The position numbers and the translations under genes were made by a program. A stretch of DNA of 64,000 bases from Petrolisthes cinctipes (lineage: Eukaryota; Arthropoda; Malacostraca; Decapoda; Porcellanidae), in contig JAWQEG010000412.1 in NCBI GenBank assembly GCA_033782935.1, forward strand, positions 124,001 through 188,000. Direction: 5' to 3'. Under the pieces are notes generated by a model. That model saw only the letters and a list, made by a program, of their open reading frames with translations, was not told where the DNA came from and searched no databases. This document shows, piece by piece, positions 11,941 to 25,404 of this stretch (within the stretch, counting starts at the first letter, position 1; every line of letters begins with the position of its first letter).

Positions 11941-12860
11941 AGTCATTTATGGGGTGGTGGGTGTGTAGGTGTCATTACAGTGTTTGGACTGTACATATCA
12001 AAAGTCATTCTCAGGGTGGTGAGTGTGTGGGTGTCATTACAGTGCTTAGACTGTAAATTTCAACAGTCATTTATGGGGTGGTAGGTGTGTGACTGTCATT
12101 ACAGTGCTTGGACTGTAAATATCAACCGTCAATCATGGGGTGGTGGGTGTTTTGGTGTCATTACTGTGCTTTGACTGTAAATTTCAACAGTCATTCATAG
12201 GTGGTGGGTGTGTGGGTGTCATTACAGTGTTTTGATTGTAAATATCAATAGTCTTCATAGGTTGGTTGGTGTTATTAGAGTGCTTGGACTGTAAATATCA
12301 ACAGTCATTCATGGGGTGGTTGGTGTGGATGTCACAACAGTGCATGGACTGAAAATATCAACTGTCATTCCTGGGGTGGTGGTTGTGTGGGTGTCATTAC
12401 AGTGCTTGGACTGTAAATATCAACCATAATTAATAGGTTGGTGGGAGTGGGGGTGTCATTACAGTGCTTGGACTTTAAATATCAACAGTCATTAATGGGG
12501 TGGTTGACGTGTGGGTGTCATTACAGTGCTTGGACTGTAAATATCAACAGTCAATCATGGGGTGGTGGGGGTGTGGGTGTCATTACAGCGCTTGGACTGT
12601 AAATATTAACAGTAATTTATGGAGTGGTGGGTGTGTGGGTGTCATTACACTGCTTCGACTGTAAATATCAACAGTCATTCATGGGGTGGTGGGTTTGTAG
12701 GTGTCATTACAGTGCTTAGACTGTAAACATATTAATAGTCATTTATTGGGAGGTGGGTGTGTGGGTGTCATTACAGAGCTTGGACTGTAAATATCAACAG
12801 TCATTCATAGGGTGGTGTGTGTGTGAGTGTAATTACTGAGCTTGGACTGTAAATATCAAC
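11941..12860 (+). repeat. 920-bp tandem unit, copy 2
   Basis: Second copy of the unit, at a constant offset of 920 bp from the first and nearly identical to it by eye. Differences include TGCTTCGACTG against TGCTTGGACTG near 12654 and GGGAGGTGGG against GGGTGGTGGG near 12749. It continues without a break into a more diverged third copy. Confidence 0.88.
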
Positions 12861-13670
12861 AGTCATTTATGGGGTGGTTGGTGTGTCGGTGTCATTACAG
12901 AGCTTGGACTGTTAATATCAAAAGTCATTCATGGGGTGGTGGGTGTGTGGGTGTCATTACAGTGCTTAGACTGTAAATTTCAACAGTCATTTATGGGGTG
13001 GTGGGTGTGTGACTGTCATTACAGTGTTTGGACTGTAAATATCAACAGTCAATCATGGGGAGGTGGGTGTTTGGGTATCATTACTGTGCTTTGACTGTAA
13101 ATTTCAACAGTCATTCATAGGTGGTGGGTTTGTGCGTGTCATTACAGTGTTTTGATTGTAAATATCAATAGTCATTCATAGGTTGGTTGTTGTCATTAGA
13201 GTGCTTGGACTGTAAATATCAACAGTCATTCATGGGGTGGTGGGTGTGTGGATGTCACAACAGTACATGGACTGAAAATATCAACTGTCATTCCTGGGGT
13301 GGTGGGTGTGTGGGTGTCATTACCATGCTTGGACTGTAAATATCAACCATAATTAATAGGGTTGTGGGTGTGGGGTGTCATTACAGTGCTTGGACTTTAA
13401 ATATCAACAGTCATTAATGGGGTGTTTGATGTGTGGGTGTCATTATAGTGCTTGAACTGTAAATATCAACAGTCATTCATGGGGTGGTGGGTGTGTTGGT
13501 GTCATTACAGTGCTTGGACTGTAAATATAAAAAGTCATTTATTGGGTGGTGGGTGTGTGGGTGTCATTACAGAGCTTGGACTGTAAATATCAACAGTCAT
13601 TCATAGGGTGGTTTGTGTGTGAGTGTAATTACTGAGATTGGACTGTAAATATCAACAGTCATTTATGGGG
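12861..13670 (+). repeat. 920-bp unit, diverged shortened copy 3
   Basis: The first part aligns at +920 to copy 2 (for example AGTGCTTAGACTGTAAATTT at 12041 and 12961). After about 13440 the order departs and the unit is about two monomers shorter. More substitutions than between copies 1 and 2 indicate that this copy separated earlier. Confidence 0.65.
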
Positions 13671-15050
13671 TGGTTGGTGTGTCGGTGTCATTACATTGCT
13701 TGGACTGTAAATATCAAAAGTCATTCTTGGGGTGGTGGGTTTGTGGGTGTCATTACAGTGCTTAGACTGTAAATATCAACAGTCATTTATAGGGTGGTGG
13801 GTGTGTGGCTGTCATTACAGTGCTTGGACTGTAAATATCAACAGTCAATCATGGGGTGGTGGGTTTGTGGGTGTCATTACAGTGCTTGGACTGTAAATAT
13901 TAACTGTCATTTATGAGGTGGTGGGTGTGTAGGTGTCATTACAGTGTTTGGACTGTAAATATTAAAAGTCATTCTTGGGGTGGTGAGTGTGTGGGTGTCA
14001 TTACAGTGCTCAGACTGTAATTATTAAAAGTCATTCATGGGGTGGTGGGTGTGTGGGTGTCATTAAATTGTTTAGACTGTAAATTTCAACAGTCATTAAT
14101 GGGGGGTGGGTGTGTGGCTGTCATTACAGTGCTTGGACTGTAAATATCATTAGTCAATAATGGGGTGGTGAGAGTTTGGGTGTCATTACAGTGCTTTGAC
14201 TGTAAAAATCAACAGTCATACATAGGTGGTGGGTGTGTGGGTGTCATTACAGTGTTTTGATTGTAAATATCAACAGTCATTCATAGGTTGGTTGGTGTCA
14301 TTAGAGTGCTTGGACTGTAAATATCAACAGTCATTCATGGGGTGGTTAGTGTGTGGATGTCATTACAGTGCATGGACTGAAAATATCAACTGTCCTTCTT
14401 GGGGTGGTGGGTGTGTGGGTGTCATTACAGTGCTTGGACTGTAAATAACAACAGTGATTTATGGGGTTGTGGGTGTGTGGGTGTCATTACAGTGCTTTGA
14501 CTGTAAATATCAACCATAATTAATTGGGTGGTGGGTGTGGGGGTGTCATTACAGTGCTTGGACTTTAAATATCAACAGTCATTCATGGGGTGGTGGATGT
14601 GTGGGTGTCATTATAGTGCTTGAACTGTAAATATCAACAGTCATTTATGGGGTGGTGGGTGTGTGGGTGTCATTACAGTGTTTGGACTGTAAATATAAAA
14701 AGTCATTCTTGGGGTGGTGGTTGTGTGGGTGTCATTACAGTGCTTAGACTGTAAATATCAACAGTCATTTATGGTGTGGTGGGTGTGTGGGTGTCATTAC
14801 AGTGCTTTGACTGTAAATATCAACAGTCATTTATGGGGTGGTGTGTGTGTGACTGTCATTACAGTGCTTGGACTGTAAATATCAACAGTCAATCATGGGG
14901 TGGTAGGTGTTTGGGTGTCATTAAAGTGCTTTGACTGTAAATATCAACAGTCATTCATAGGAGGTGGGTGTGTGGGTGTAATTACAGTGTTCTGATTGTA
15001 AATATCAACAGTCATTCATAGGTTGGTTTGTGTCATTAGAGTGCTTGGAC
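13671..15050 (+). repeat. Left-subfamily monomers without a resolved HOR
   Basis: Monomers of left-domain type: variants ending AAAAAGTCATTCTTGG, the TTTTGATTG contracted monomer (at about 14250 and, as TTCTGATTG, about 14987) and the CATGGACTGAAAATATCAAC type near 14370. Individual stretches resemble the left HOR (14226-14444 against 4994-5212), but I could not place the whole segment as one HOR copy. Confidence 0.7.
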
Positions 15051-15112
15051 TGTAAATATATACATTCATTTATAGGGTGGTGGGTATGTGGGCGACATTA
15101 CAGTGCTTGGAC

Positions 15113-15120
15113 TATAAATA
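15113..15120 (+). promoter_or_regulatory. TATAAATA variant octamer (example of a recurring type)
   Basis: Here a G-to-A change in the usual ACTGTAAATA gives ACTATAAATA, creating a full TATA-box match. The same substitution recurs as a heritable variant type, for example in the CTTGGACTATAAATATAAAC monomer type near 27958, 29928, 33298, 36498 and 40131. No initiator, CAAT or other promoter element stands out around these copies, so promoter activity is not supported. Confidence 0.2.
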
Positions 15121-16530
15121 TCAACCAAAATTCATGGGGTGGTGGGTTTGCGGGTGTCATTACATTGCTTTGACTGTAAATATCAACAGTCATTCCTGGG
15201 GTGGTGGGTGTGAGAGTGTTATTACAGTGCTTAGACTGTAATTATCAACAGTCATTCATGGGGTAGTGGGTGTGTGGGTGTCATTATAGTGCTTGGACTG
15301 TAAATATTAACAGTCACCCATGGGGTGGTGGGTGTGTGTGTGTCATTAGTGCTTGGACTGTAAATATCAACAGTCATTTATGGGATGGTGGGTGGCATTA
15401 CAGTGCTTGGACTCTAAATATCAACAGTCATTCATAGAGTGGTGGGTGTGTGAGTGTCATTCCAGAGATTGGACTATAAATATCAACAGTCATTCATGGG
15501 GTTGTGTGTGTTTGGGTGTCTATGCAGTGCTTGGACTGTAAATATCAACAGTCAATCATGGGGTGGGTGGTGTGTGGGTGTCATTACAGTGTTTGGACTG
15601 TAAATATCAACAGTCATTCATGGGGTGGTGGTTGTGTGGGTGTCATTACAATGTTTTAATTGTAAATATCAACAGTCATTCATAGGGTGGTGGGTGTCAT
15701 TACAGTTACTGTACTGTAAATATCAACAGTCATTCATAGGGTGGAGGGTGTGTGAGTGTCATTACAGAGCTTGGACTGTAAATATCAACAGTCAATCATG
15801 GGGTAGTCGTTGTGTGGGTGTCATTACAGTGCTGGGACTGTAAATATCATGAGTCATTCATGGGGTGGTGGGTGTGTGGGTGTCATTACAGTGTTTTTAC
15901 TATAAATATCAACATTCATTTATTGGGTGGTGGGTGTCATTAGACTGCTTGGACTGTAAATATCAACAGTCAATCATGGGGTGGTCGGTGTGTGGGTGTC
16001 ATTACAGTGCTGGGACTATAAATATTAACCGTCATTTATTGGGTGGTGGGTGTGTGGGTGTCATTACAGTGCATGGACTGTAAATATCAACAGTCATTCA
16101 TAGAGTGGTGGGTGTGTAAGTGTCATTACAGAGCTTGGACTGTAAATATCAACAGTCATTAATGGGGTGGTTGGTGTGTAGGTGTCATTAGAGTGGTTGG
16201 AATGTAAATATCAAAAGTCATTCATGGGATGGTGGGTGTGTGGGTGTCATTATAGTGCTTAAACTATAAATATCAACAAATATTTATGGGGTGGTGGGTT
16301 TCATTAGAGTGCTTGGACTGTAAATATCAACTGTCATTCATAGGGTGTTGGGTGTGTGAGTGTCATTATAGAGCTTGGACAGTAAATATCAACAGTCATT
16401 AATGGAGTGGTAGTTGTGTGGGTGTCATTACAGTGCTTGGACTGTAAATATCAACCGTCATTCATAGGGTGGTGGGTGTGTGAGTGTCATTATAGAGCTT
16501 GGACTGTAAATATCAACAGTCATTCATGGA

Positions 16531-16778
16531 GTGGTCGGTGTGTGGGTGTCATTACAGTGCTTGGACTTTAAATATCAACAGTCATTAATTGGGTGGTGGA
16601 GGTGTAAGTGTCATTACAGTGCTTGGACTGTAAATATCAACAGTCAATCATGGGGTGGTCGGTGTGTGGGTGTCATTACAGTGCTTGGACTTTAAATATC
16701 AACAGTCATTAATTGGGTGGTGGAGGTGTAAGTGTCATTACAGTGCTTGGACTGTAAATATCAACAGTCATTCATGGG
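16531..16778 (+). repeat. Dimer (124-bp) tandem duplication
   Basis: Two consecutive two-monomer units at 16531-16654 and 16655-16778 share the order GTGGTCGGTG, then GGACTTTAAATATC, then TTAATTGGGTGGTGGAGGTG. The offset is exactly 124 bp. The duplication is local and recent relative to its surroundings, where neighbouring dimers do not match. Confidence 0.8.
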
Positions 16779-17590
16779 GTGGTGAGTGTGTGGGTGTCAA
16801 TACAGTTCTTGGACTATAAATATAAACCATCATTCATTAGGTGGTGGGTGTGGGGGTGTCATTACAGTGCTTGGGCTATAAATATCAACTGTCATTTATG
16901 GGGTTGTTGGTGTGTGGGTGTGATTACAGTTCTTGGACTCTAAATATCAACAGTAATTCATGAGGTGATGGGTGTGTGAGTGTCATTACAGTTTCTGGAC
17001 TGTAAATATCAACAGTCATTCATAGGGTGGTGGGTGTGTGAGTGTCATTACAGAGCTTGGACTGTAAATATCAACATTCATTCATGGGGTGGTGGGTGTG
17101 TGGGTGTCATTACAGTGTTTTAACTATAAATATCAACATTCATTTATTGGGTGGTGGGTGTCATTACATTGCTTGGACTGTAAATATTACAAGTCATTCA
17201 TGGAGTGGTGGGTGTGTGGATGTCATTACATTGCTCGGACTGAAAATATTAACAGCCATTAACGGGGTGTTGGGTGTGTGGGTGTTATTACAGTGGTTGG
17301 ACTGTAAATATCACCTGTCATTTATAGGGTGGTGGGTGTGTGAGTGTCATTACAGAGCTTGGACTGTAAATATCAACAGTCATTCATGGGGTGTTGCATT
17401 TGTTGGTGTCATGACAGTGCTTGGACTGTAAATATCAACAGTCATTCATTGGGTGGTGAGTGTGTGGGTGTCATTACAGTTCTTGGACTATAAATATCAA
17501 CCATCATTCATTAGGTGGTGGGTTTGTGGGTGTCATTACAGTGCTCAGACTGTAAATATTAACAGTCATTTATAGGGTGGTGGGAGTGTG

Positions 17591-17838
17591 GATGTCATTA
17601 CAGTGCTTAGACTGAAAATATCAACAGACATTCATGGAGTGGTGGGTGTGTGGCTGTCATTACAGTGCTTGGACTATAAATATTAACCGTCATTTATGGG
17701 GTTGTGGGTGTGTGGATGTCATTACAGTGCTTAGACTGAAAATATCAACAGTCATTCATGGAGTGGTGGGTGTGTGGCTGTCATTACAGTGCTTGGACTA
17801 TAAATATTAACCGTCATTTATGGGGTTGTGGGTGTGTG
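17591..17838 (+). repeat. Dimer (124-bp) tandem duplication
   Basis: A two-monomer unit starting GATGTCATTACAGTGCTTAG at 17591 recurs at 17715. Both copies contain the GACTGAAAATATC monomer followed by the GACTATAAATATTAACCGTC monomer. One visible difference is AGACATTC against AGTCATTC. Confidence 0.8.
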
Positions 17839-19340
17839 GGTGTCATTACAGTTCTTGGACTGTAAATTTTAACAGTCATACATAGGGTGGTGGGTGTGTG
17901 AGTGTCATTACAGAGCTTGGAACGTAAATATTATCAGTCATTTATGGGGTGGTGGGTGTGTGAGTGTCATTACACTTTCTGGACTGTAAATATTAACAGT
18001 CATTCATAGGGTGGTGGGTGTGTGAAAGTCATTACAGAGCTTGGACTGTAAATATTAACATTCATTCATGGGGTGGTGGGTGTGTGGGTGTCATTACCGT
18101 GCTTAGACTGTAAATATCAACAGTCATTAATGGGGTGGTGGGTGTGAGGCTGTCATTGATGTGCTTGCAGTGTAAATATCAACATTCAATAATGGGGTTG
18201 GGGCTGTGTAGGTGTTATTATAGTGCTTTGACTGTAAATATCAAAAGTCATTCGTGGGATTGTAGGTGTGTTGTTGTCATGACATTGCTTGGACTGTAAA
18301 TATCAAGACATTTATTGGGTGGTGGGTGTGTCTGTGTCATTAGTGCTTGGACTGTAAATATCAACAGTAATTCATGGGGTGGTGGGTGGCATTACAGTGC
18401 TTGGACTCTTAATATCAACAGTAATTCATGGGGTGATGGGTGTGTGGGTGTCATTACAGTGCTTGGATTGTAAATATCAACAGTCATTAATGGGGTTGTG
18501 GGTGTTTGGTTGTCTATGCAGTGCTTGGACTGTAAATATCAACAGTTAATCATGGGGTGGTGGGTGTGTGGGTGTCATTACAGTGCTTAGACTTTAAATA
18601 TCAACAGTCAATCATGGGGTGGTGGGTGTGTGGGTGTCATTACAGTGTTTTGACTGTAAATGTCAATAGTCATTCATAAGGTGGTGAGTGTCATTAGAGT
18701 GCTTGAACTGTAAATATCAACAGTTATTCATGGGGTGGTGTGTGTGTGTAGGTATCATGACAGTGCTTGGACTGTATATATCAATATTCAATCATGGGGT
18801 AGTGAGTGTGTGGGTGTTATTACAGTTCTTGGACTTTGAATATCAACAATCCTTCATTGGGTTGTTGATGTGTGGGTGTCATTACAGTGCTCAGACTATA
18901 AATATTAACAGTCATTCATGTGGTGGTGGGTGTGTGGATGTCATTACAGTACTTGAACTGAAAATATCAACTGTCATTCATGGGGTCGTGGGTGTGTTGG
19001 TGTCATTAGAGTGCTTGGACTGTAAATATCAACTGTCATTCATAGGGTGGTATGTGTGTGAGTGTCATTACAGTGTTTTAACTATAAATATCAACATTCA
19101 TTTATTAGGTGGTGGGTTTTAATTAAAGTGCTTGGATTGTAAATATCAACAGTCATTCATGGGGTGGTGCATGTGTGGGTGTCATTACATTGCTTGGACT
19201 GTAAATATCAACAGTCATTCATGGGGTTTTGGGTGTATAAGTGTCTATGCAGTGCTTGGACTGTAAATATCAACAGTCAATCATGGGGTGGTGGTTGTCT
19301 GGGTGTCATTACAGTGCTTGGACTGTAAATATCAACAGTC

Positions 19341-21300
19341 ATTCATGGGGTGGTGGGTGTGTGGGTGTCATTACAGTGTTTTGATTGTAAATATCAACTG
19401 TCATTTATAGGGTGGTGGGGGTCATTAGAGTGCTTGGACTGTAAATATCAACAGTCATTCGTGGGGTCGTTGGTGTGTGGGTGTCATTACAGTGCTTGGA
19501 CTGTAAATTTAGCCATAATTCATGGGGTGGTGGGTGTGGGGGTGTCATTACAGTACTTGGACTGTAAATATCAACAGTCATTCATGGTGTGGTGGGAGTG
19601 TGGGTGTCATTTTAGAGCTTGGACTGTAAATATCAATAGTCATTCATGGGGTGGTGGGTGTGAGGATGTCATCACAGTGCTTAGACTGTATATATCAACA
19701 ATCATTCATGGGGTTGTGGGTGTTTGGGTGTCATTATAGTGCTTGGACTGTAAATATCAACAGTCATTCATGTGGTGGTGGGTGTGTGGGTGTCATTACA
19801 TTGCTTGGACTGTAAATATCAAGTGATTCATGGGGTGGTGGGTTTATGGGTGTCATTAGTGCTTGGACTGTGAATATAAACAGTCATTCATATCGTGGTG
19901 GGTGGCATTACAGTGCTTAGACTCTAATATCAACAGTTATTCATAGAGTGATGGGTGTGTAGGTGTCATTACAGTGCTTGGACTGTAAATATAAACAGTT
20001 ATTCATGGGGATGTGGGTGTTTGGGTGTCATTATAGTGTTTGGCTGTAAATATTATCAGTCATTCATGGGGTAGTGGGTGTGTGGATGTCATTACAGTGC
20101 TTGGACTAATAATATTAACTGTCATTAATGGGGTGGTGGGTGTGTGGGTGTTATTACAGTGGTTGGACTGTAAATATCAACCGTCATTCAAAGGGTGGTG
20201 GGTGTGTGAGTGTCATTATAGAGCTTGGACTGTAAATATCAACAGTCATTCATGGAGTGTTGGTTGTGTGGGTGTCATTACAGTGCTTGGACTGTAAATA
20301 TCAACAGTCATTAATTGGGTGGTGGAGGTGTAACTGTCATTACAGAGCTTGGACTGTAAATATCAACAGTCAATCATGGGGTGGTCGGTGTGTAGGTGTC
20401 ATTACAGTGCTCAGACTGTAAGTATCATCAGTAATTCATGGGGTTATGGGTGTGTAGGTGTCATTACAGTGCTTGGACTGTAAATATCAACCATAATTCA
20501 TGGGGTGGTGGGTGTGGGGTGTCATTACAGTTCTTGGACTGTAAATATAAACCATCATTAATTAGGTGGTCGGTTTGTGGGTGTCATTACAGTGCTCAGA
20601 CTGTAAATATGAACTGTCATTCATGGGGTTGTGGGTGTGTGGGTGTCATTACAGTTCTTTGACTGTAAATATCAACTGTCTTTCATAGGGTGTTGGGTGT
20701 GTGAGTGTCATTATAGAGCTTGGACAGTAAATATCAACAGTCATTCATGGAGTGGTAGTTGTGTGGGTGTCATTACAGTGCTTGGACTGTAAATATCAAC
20801 AGTCATTAATTGGGTGGTGGGTGTGTGTGTGACATTACAGTGCATGGACTGTAAATATTAACAGTCATTCATGGGGTAGTGGGTGTGTGGATGTCATTAC
20901 AGTGCTCGGACTGAAAATATCAACCGTTATTTATGGGGTGGTGGGTGTGTGAGTGTCATTACAGTTTCTGGACTGTAAATATCAACAGTCATTCATAGTG
21001 TGGTGGGTGTGTGAGTGTCATTATAGAGCTTGGACTGTAAATATCAACAGTCATTCATGGAGTGGTCGGTGTGTGGGTGTCATTACAGTGCTTGGACTGT
21101 AAATATCAACAGTCATTAATTGGGTGGTGGCAGTGTAAGTGTCATTACAGTACTTGGACTGTAAATATCAACAGCCATTCATGGTGTGGTGGGAGTGTGG
21201 GTGTCATTTCAGAGCTTGGACTGTAAATATCAATAGTCATTCATGGGGTGGTGGGTGTGTGGATGTCATCACAGTGCTTAGACTGTATATATCAACAGTC
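19341..21300 (+). repeat. 1,960-bp tandem unit, copy 1
   Basis: The segment aligns with 21301-23040 at an initial offset of 1,960 bp. Rare markers are shared: GTAAATTTAGCC near 19506 (TTCAGCC near 21466), the GAGGATGTCATCACAG monomer, and the contracted TATCGTGGTGGGTGGC monomer near 19893/21853. Its final part (about 21139-21300) repeats the order found at about 19540-19700, a small nested partial copy. The open frame at 21139-21699 (186 codons) spans the copy junction and is a by-product of stop-destroying variants. Confidence 0.82.
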
Positions 21301-23040
21301 ATTCATGGGGTGGTGGGTGTGTGGGTGTCATTACAGTGTTTTGATTGTAAATATCAACTGTCATTTATAGGGTGGTGGGGGTCATTAGAGTGCTTGGACT
21401 GTAAATATCAACAGTCATTCGTGGGGTCGTTTGTGTGTGGGTGTCATTACAGTGCTTGGACTGTAAATTCAGCCATAATTCATGGGGTGGTGGGTGTGGG
21501 GGTGTCATTACAGTACTTGGACTGTAAATATCAACAGTCATTCATGGTGTGGTGGGAGTGTGGGTATCATTTCAGAGCTTGGACTGTAAATATCAATAGT
21601 CATTCATGGGGTGGTGGGTGTGAGGATGTCATCACAGTGCTTAGACTGTATATATCAACAATCATTCATGGTTTTGTGGGTGTTTGGGTGTCATTATAGT
21701 GCTTGGACTGTAAATATCAACAGTCATTCATGAGGTGGTGGGTGTGTGGGTGTCATTACATTGCTTGGACTGTAAATATCAAGTGATTCATGGGGTGGTG
21801 GGTTTATGGGTGTCATTAGTGCTTGGACTGTGAATATAAACAGTCATTCATATCGTGGTGGGTGGCATTACAGTGCTTAGACTCTAATATCAACAGTTAT
21901 TCATAGAGTGATGGGTGTGTAGGTGTCATTACAGTACTTGGACTGTAAATATAAACAGTTATTCATGGGGAAGTGGGTGTTTGGGTGTCATTATAGTGTT
22001 TGGCTGTAAATATTATCAGTCATTCATGGGGTAGTGGGTGTGTGGATGTCATTACAATGCTTGGACTAATAATATTAACTGTCATTAATGGGGTGGTGGG
22101 TGTGTGGGTGTTATTACAGTGGTTGGACTGTAAATATCAACCGTCATTCAAAGGGTGGTGGGTGTGTGAGTGTCATTATAGAGCTTGGACTGTAAATATC
22201 AACAGTCATTCATGGATTGGTGGTTGTGTGGGTGTCATTACAGTGCTTGGACTGTAAATATCAACAGTCAATCATGGGGTGGTCGGTGTGTGGGTGTCAT
22301 TACAGTGCTCAGACTGTAAGTATCATCAGTAATTCATGGGGTTATGGGTGTGTAGGTGTCATTACAGTGCTTGGACTGTAAATATCAACCATAATTCATG
22401 GGGTGGTGGGTGTGGGGTGTCATTACAGTTCTTGGACTGTAAATATAAACCATCATTAATTAGGTGGTCGGTTTGTGGGTGTCATTACAGTGCTCAGACT
22501 GTAAATATGAACTGTCATTCATGGGGTTGTGAGTGTGTGGGTGTCATTACAGTTCTTTGACTGTAAATATCAACTGTCATTCATAGGGTGTTGGGTGTGT
22601 GAGTGTCATTATAGAGCTTGGACAGTAAATATCAACAGTCATTCATGGAGTGGTAGTTGTGTGGGTGTCATTACAGTGCTTGGACTGTAAATATCAACAG
22701 TCATTAATTGGGTGGTGGGTGTGTGTGTGACATTACAGTGCATGGACTGTAAATATTAACAGTCATTCATATGGTAGTGGGTGTGTGGATGTCATTACAG
22801 TGCTCGGACTGAAAATATCAACCGTTATTTATGGGGTGGTGGGTGTGTGAGTGTCATTACAGTTTCTGGACTGTAAATATCAACAGTCATTCATAGGGTG
22901 GTGGGTGTGTGAGTGTCATTATAGAGCTTGGACTGTAAATATCAACAGTCATTCATGGAGTGGTCGGTGTGTGGGTGTCATTACAGTGCTTGGACTGTAA
23001 ATATCAACAGTCATTAATTGGGTGGTGGCGGTGTAAGTGT
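21301..23040 (+). repeat. 1,960-bp tandem unit, copy 2
   Basis: Second copy. After about 22260 the offset to copy 1 drops from 1,960 to 1,898 bp, a loss of exactly one monomer (the GGTGGAGGTGTAACTG monomer of copy 1 is absent). Identity is high, with scattered single changes such as GGGGATGTGGG against GGGGAAGTGGG near 20009/21969. Confidence 0.82.
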
Positions 23041-25404
23041 CATTACAGTGCTTGGACTGTAAATATCAACAGTCAATCATGGGGTGGTGAGTGTGTGGGT
23101 GTCAATACAGTTCTTGGACTATAAATATAAACCATCATTCATTAGGTGGTGAGTGTGTGGGTGTCATTACAGTGCTTGGGATATTAATATCAACTGTCAT
23201 TTATGGGGTTGTTGGTGTGTGGGTGTCATTTCAGTTCTTATACTGAATATATCAACAGTCATAGATAGGTTGGTGGGTGTGTGAGTGTCATTACAGAGCT
23301 TGGACTGTAAATATCATCAGTAATTCATGGGGTTGTGGGTGTGTAGGTCTCATTACAGTGCTTGGACTGTAAATATCAAAAGTCATTCTTGGGGTGGTGG
23401 GTGTGTGGGTGTCATTACAGTGCTTAGACTGTAAATATCAACAGTCATTTATGGGGTGGTGGGTGTGTGGCTGTCATTATAGTGCTTGGACTGTAAATAT
23501 CAACAGTCAATCATGGAGTGGTGGGTAGGTGGGTGTCATTACAGTGCTTGGACTGTAAATATCAACCGTCATTCATGGGGTGGTGGTTGTGTGGTTGTCA
23601 TTACAGTGTTTTGATTGTATATATCAACAGTCATTTATGAGGTGCTGGGTGTCATTAGAGTGCTTGGACTGTAAATATCAACAGTCATTCATGGAGTGGT
23701 GGGTGTGTTGGTGTCATTACAGTGCTTGGAGTGTAAATATCAACCATAATTCATGGGGTGGTGTTTGTGGGGTGTCATTACAGTTCATGGACTGTAAATA
23801 TAAACCATCATTCATTAGGTGGTGGGTTTGTGGGTGTCATTACAGTGCACAAACTGTAAATATTAAGAGTCATTCATGGGGTTGTGGGTGTTTGGGTGTC
23901 ATTACAGTTCTTTGACTGTTAATATCAACTGTCATTCATAGGGTGGTGGGTGTGTGAATGTCATTACAAAGCTTGGACTGTAAATATCAACAGTCATTCA
24001 TGAGGTTGTATGTGTGTAGGTGTCATTACAGTGCTTGGACTGTAAATATCAAAAGTCATTCTTTGGTGGTGGGTGTGTGGGTGTAATTACAGTGCTTAAA
24101 CTGTAATTCTCAACAGTCATTTATGGGGTGGTGGGTGTGTGGCTGTCATTATAGTGCTTGGACTGTAAATATCAACAGTCAATCATGGGGTGGTGGGTAT
24201 GTAGGTGTCATTACAGTGCTTGGACTGTAAATATCAACAGTCATTCATTGGGTGGTGGGTGTGTGGGTGTCATTACAGTGCTTAGACTGTAAATATCAAC
24301 AGTCATTTATGGGGTGGTGGGTGTGTGGCCATCATTATAGTGCTTGGACTGTAAATATCAACAGTCAATCATAGAGTGGTGGGTATGTGGGTGTCATTAC
24401 AGTGCTTGGACTGTAAATATCAACCGTCATTCATGAGGTGGTGGTTGTGTGGTTGTCATTACAGTGTTTTGATTGTAAATTTAAACAGTCATTTGTAAGG
24501 TGCTGGGTGTCATTAGAGTGCTTGGACTGTAAATATCAACAGTCATTCATGAGGTTGTATGTGTGTAGGTGTCATTACAGTGCTTGGACTGTAAATATCA
24601 AAAGTTATTCTTTGGTGGTGGGTGTGTGGGTGTAATTACAGTGCTTAAACTGTAAGTCTCAACAGTCATTTATGGGGTGGTGGGTGGGTGGCTGTCATTA
24701 TAGTGCTTGGACGGTAAATATCAACAGTCAATCATGGGGTGGTGGGTATATGGGTGTCATTACAGTGCTTGGACTGTAAATATCAACAGTCATTCATTGG
24801 GTGGTGGGTGTGTGGGTGTCATTACAGTGTTTTGATTGTAAATATCAACAGTCATTAATAAGGTGGTGGGTGTCATTAGAATGCTTGGACTGTTAATATC
24901 AACAGTAATTCATGGAGTGGTGGGTGTGTTAGTGTCATTACAGTGCTTGGACTATAAATATCAACCATAATCATGGTGTGGTGGGTGTGGGGCATCATTA
25001 CAGTGCTTTGACTGTAAATATCAACAGTCATTCATGGGGTAGTGGGGGTGAGGGTGTCATTACAGTGCTTAGACTGTAAATATCAACAATCATTCATGGG
25101 GTGGTGGGTGTGTGGGTGTCATTACATTGCTTGGACTGTAAATATCAAGTCATTCAAGGGGTGGTGGGTGTCTGTGTGTCATTAGTGCTTGGACTGTGAA
25201 TATCAACAGTCATTCATGGGGTGGTGGGTGGCATTACAGTGCTTAGACTCTAATATCAACAGTCATTAATGGGGTGATGGGTGTGTGGGTGTCATTACAG
25301 TTCTTGGACTGTAGATATCAACAGTTATTCATGTGGATGTGGGTGTTTGGGTGTCTATGCAGTGCTTGGACTGTAAATATCAACAGTTAATCATATGGTG
25401 GTGG
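23041..25404 (+). repeat. Mixed satellite block with 549-bp local duplication
   Basis: About 38 monomers of right-domain types. The stretch at about 24002-24276 recurs at about 24551-24825 (offset 549 bp, marker GAGGTTGTATGTGTGTAGG), including the unusual TTCTTTGGTGGTGGG contracted monomer. A longer weaker similarity links about 23421-23640 to about 24280-24500. The short-monomer run with GTCTATGCAGTGC lies near 25353. Nothing non-satellite is present. Confidence 0.7.

Larger units (their letters stand above)
15051..19340 (+). repeat. Diverged middle block of the array
   Basis: About 70 monomers with mixed variant types and no long tandem unit that I could find by eye. It holds monomers similar to the leading block (short-monomer run near 15330-15540 and again near 18330-18530) and early forms of types that dominate further right, for example CTCGGACTGAAAATATTAAC near 17234. 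Two local dimer duplications lie inside it. The block separates the left and right subfamily domains. No gene, transposon or unique DNA was seen. Confidence 0.75.

Noticed and set aside
15113..15120. TATAAATA as a genuine promoter
   Set aside because: It is a single-base variant of the standard monomer, repeated in many copies with no downstream gene or other promoter element.
21139..21699. Longest open frame, 186 codons, Cys/Trp/Val-rich repeats
   Set aside because: It translates the 62-bp monomer in three successive phases. It is long only because the TAA in CTGTAAAT is mutated or shifted (GTATAT, an indel) in some monomers. No non-satellite sequence, and frame and length are not kept between repeat copies.
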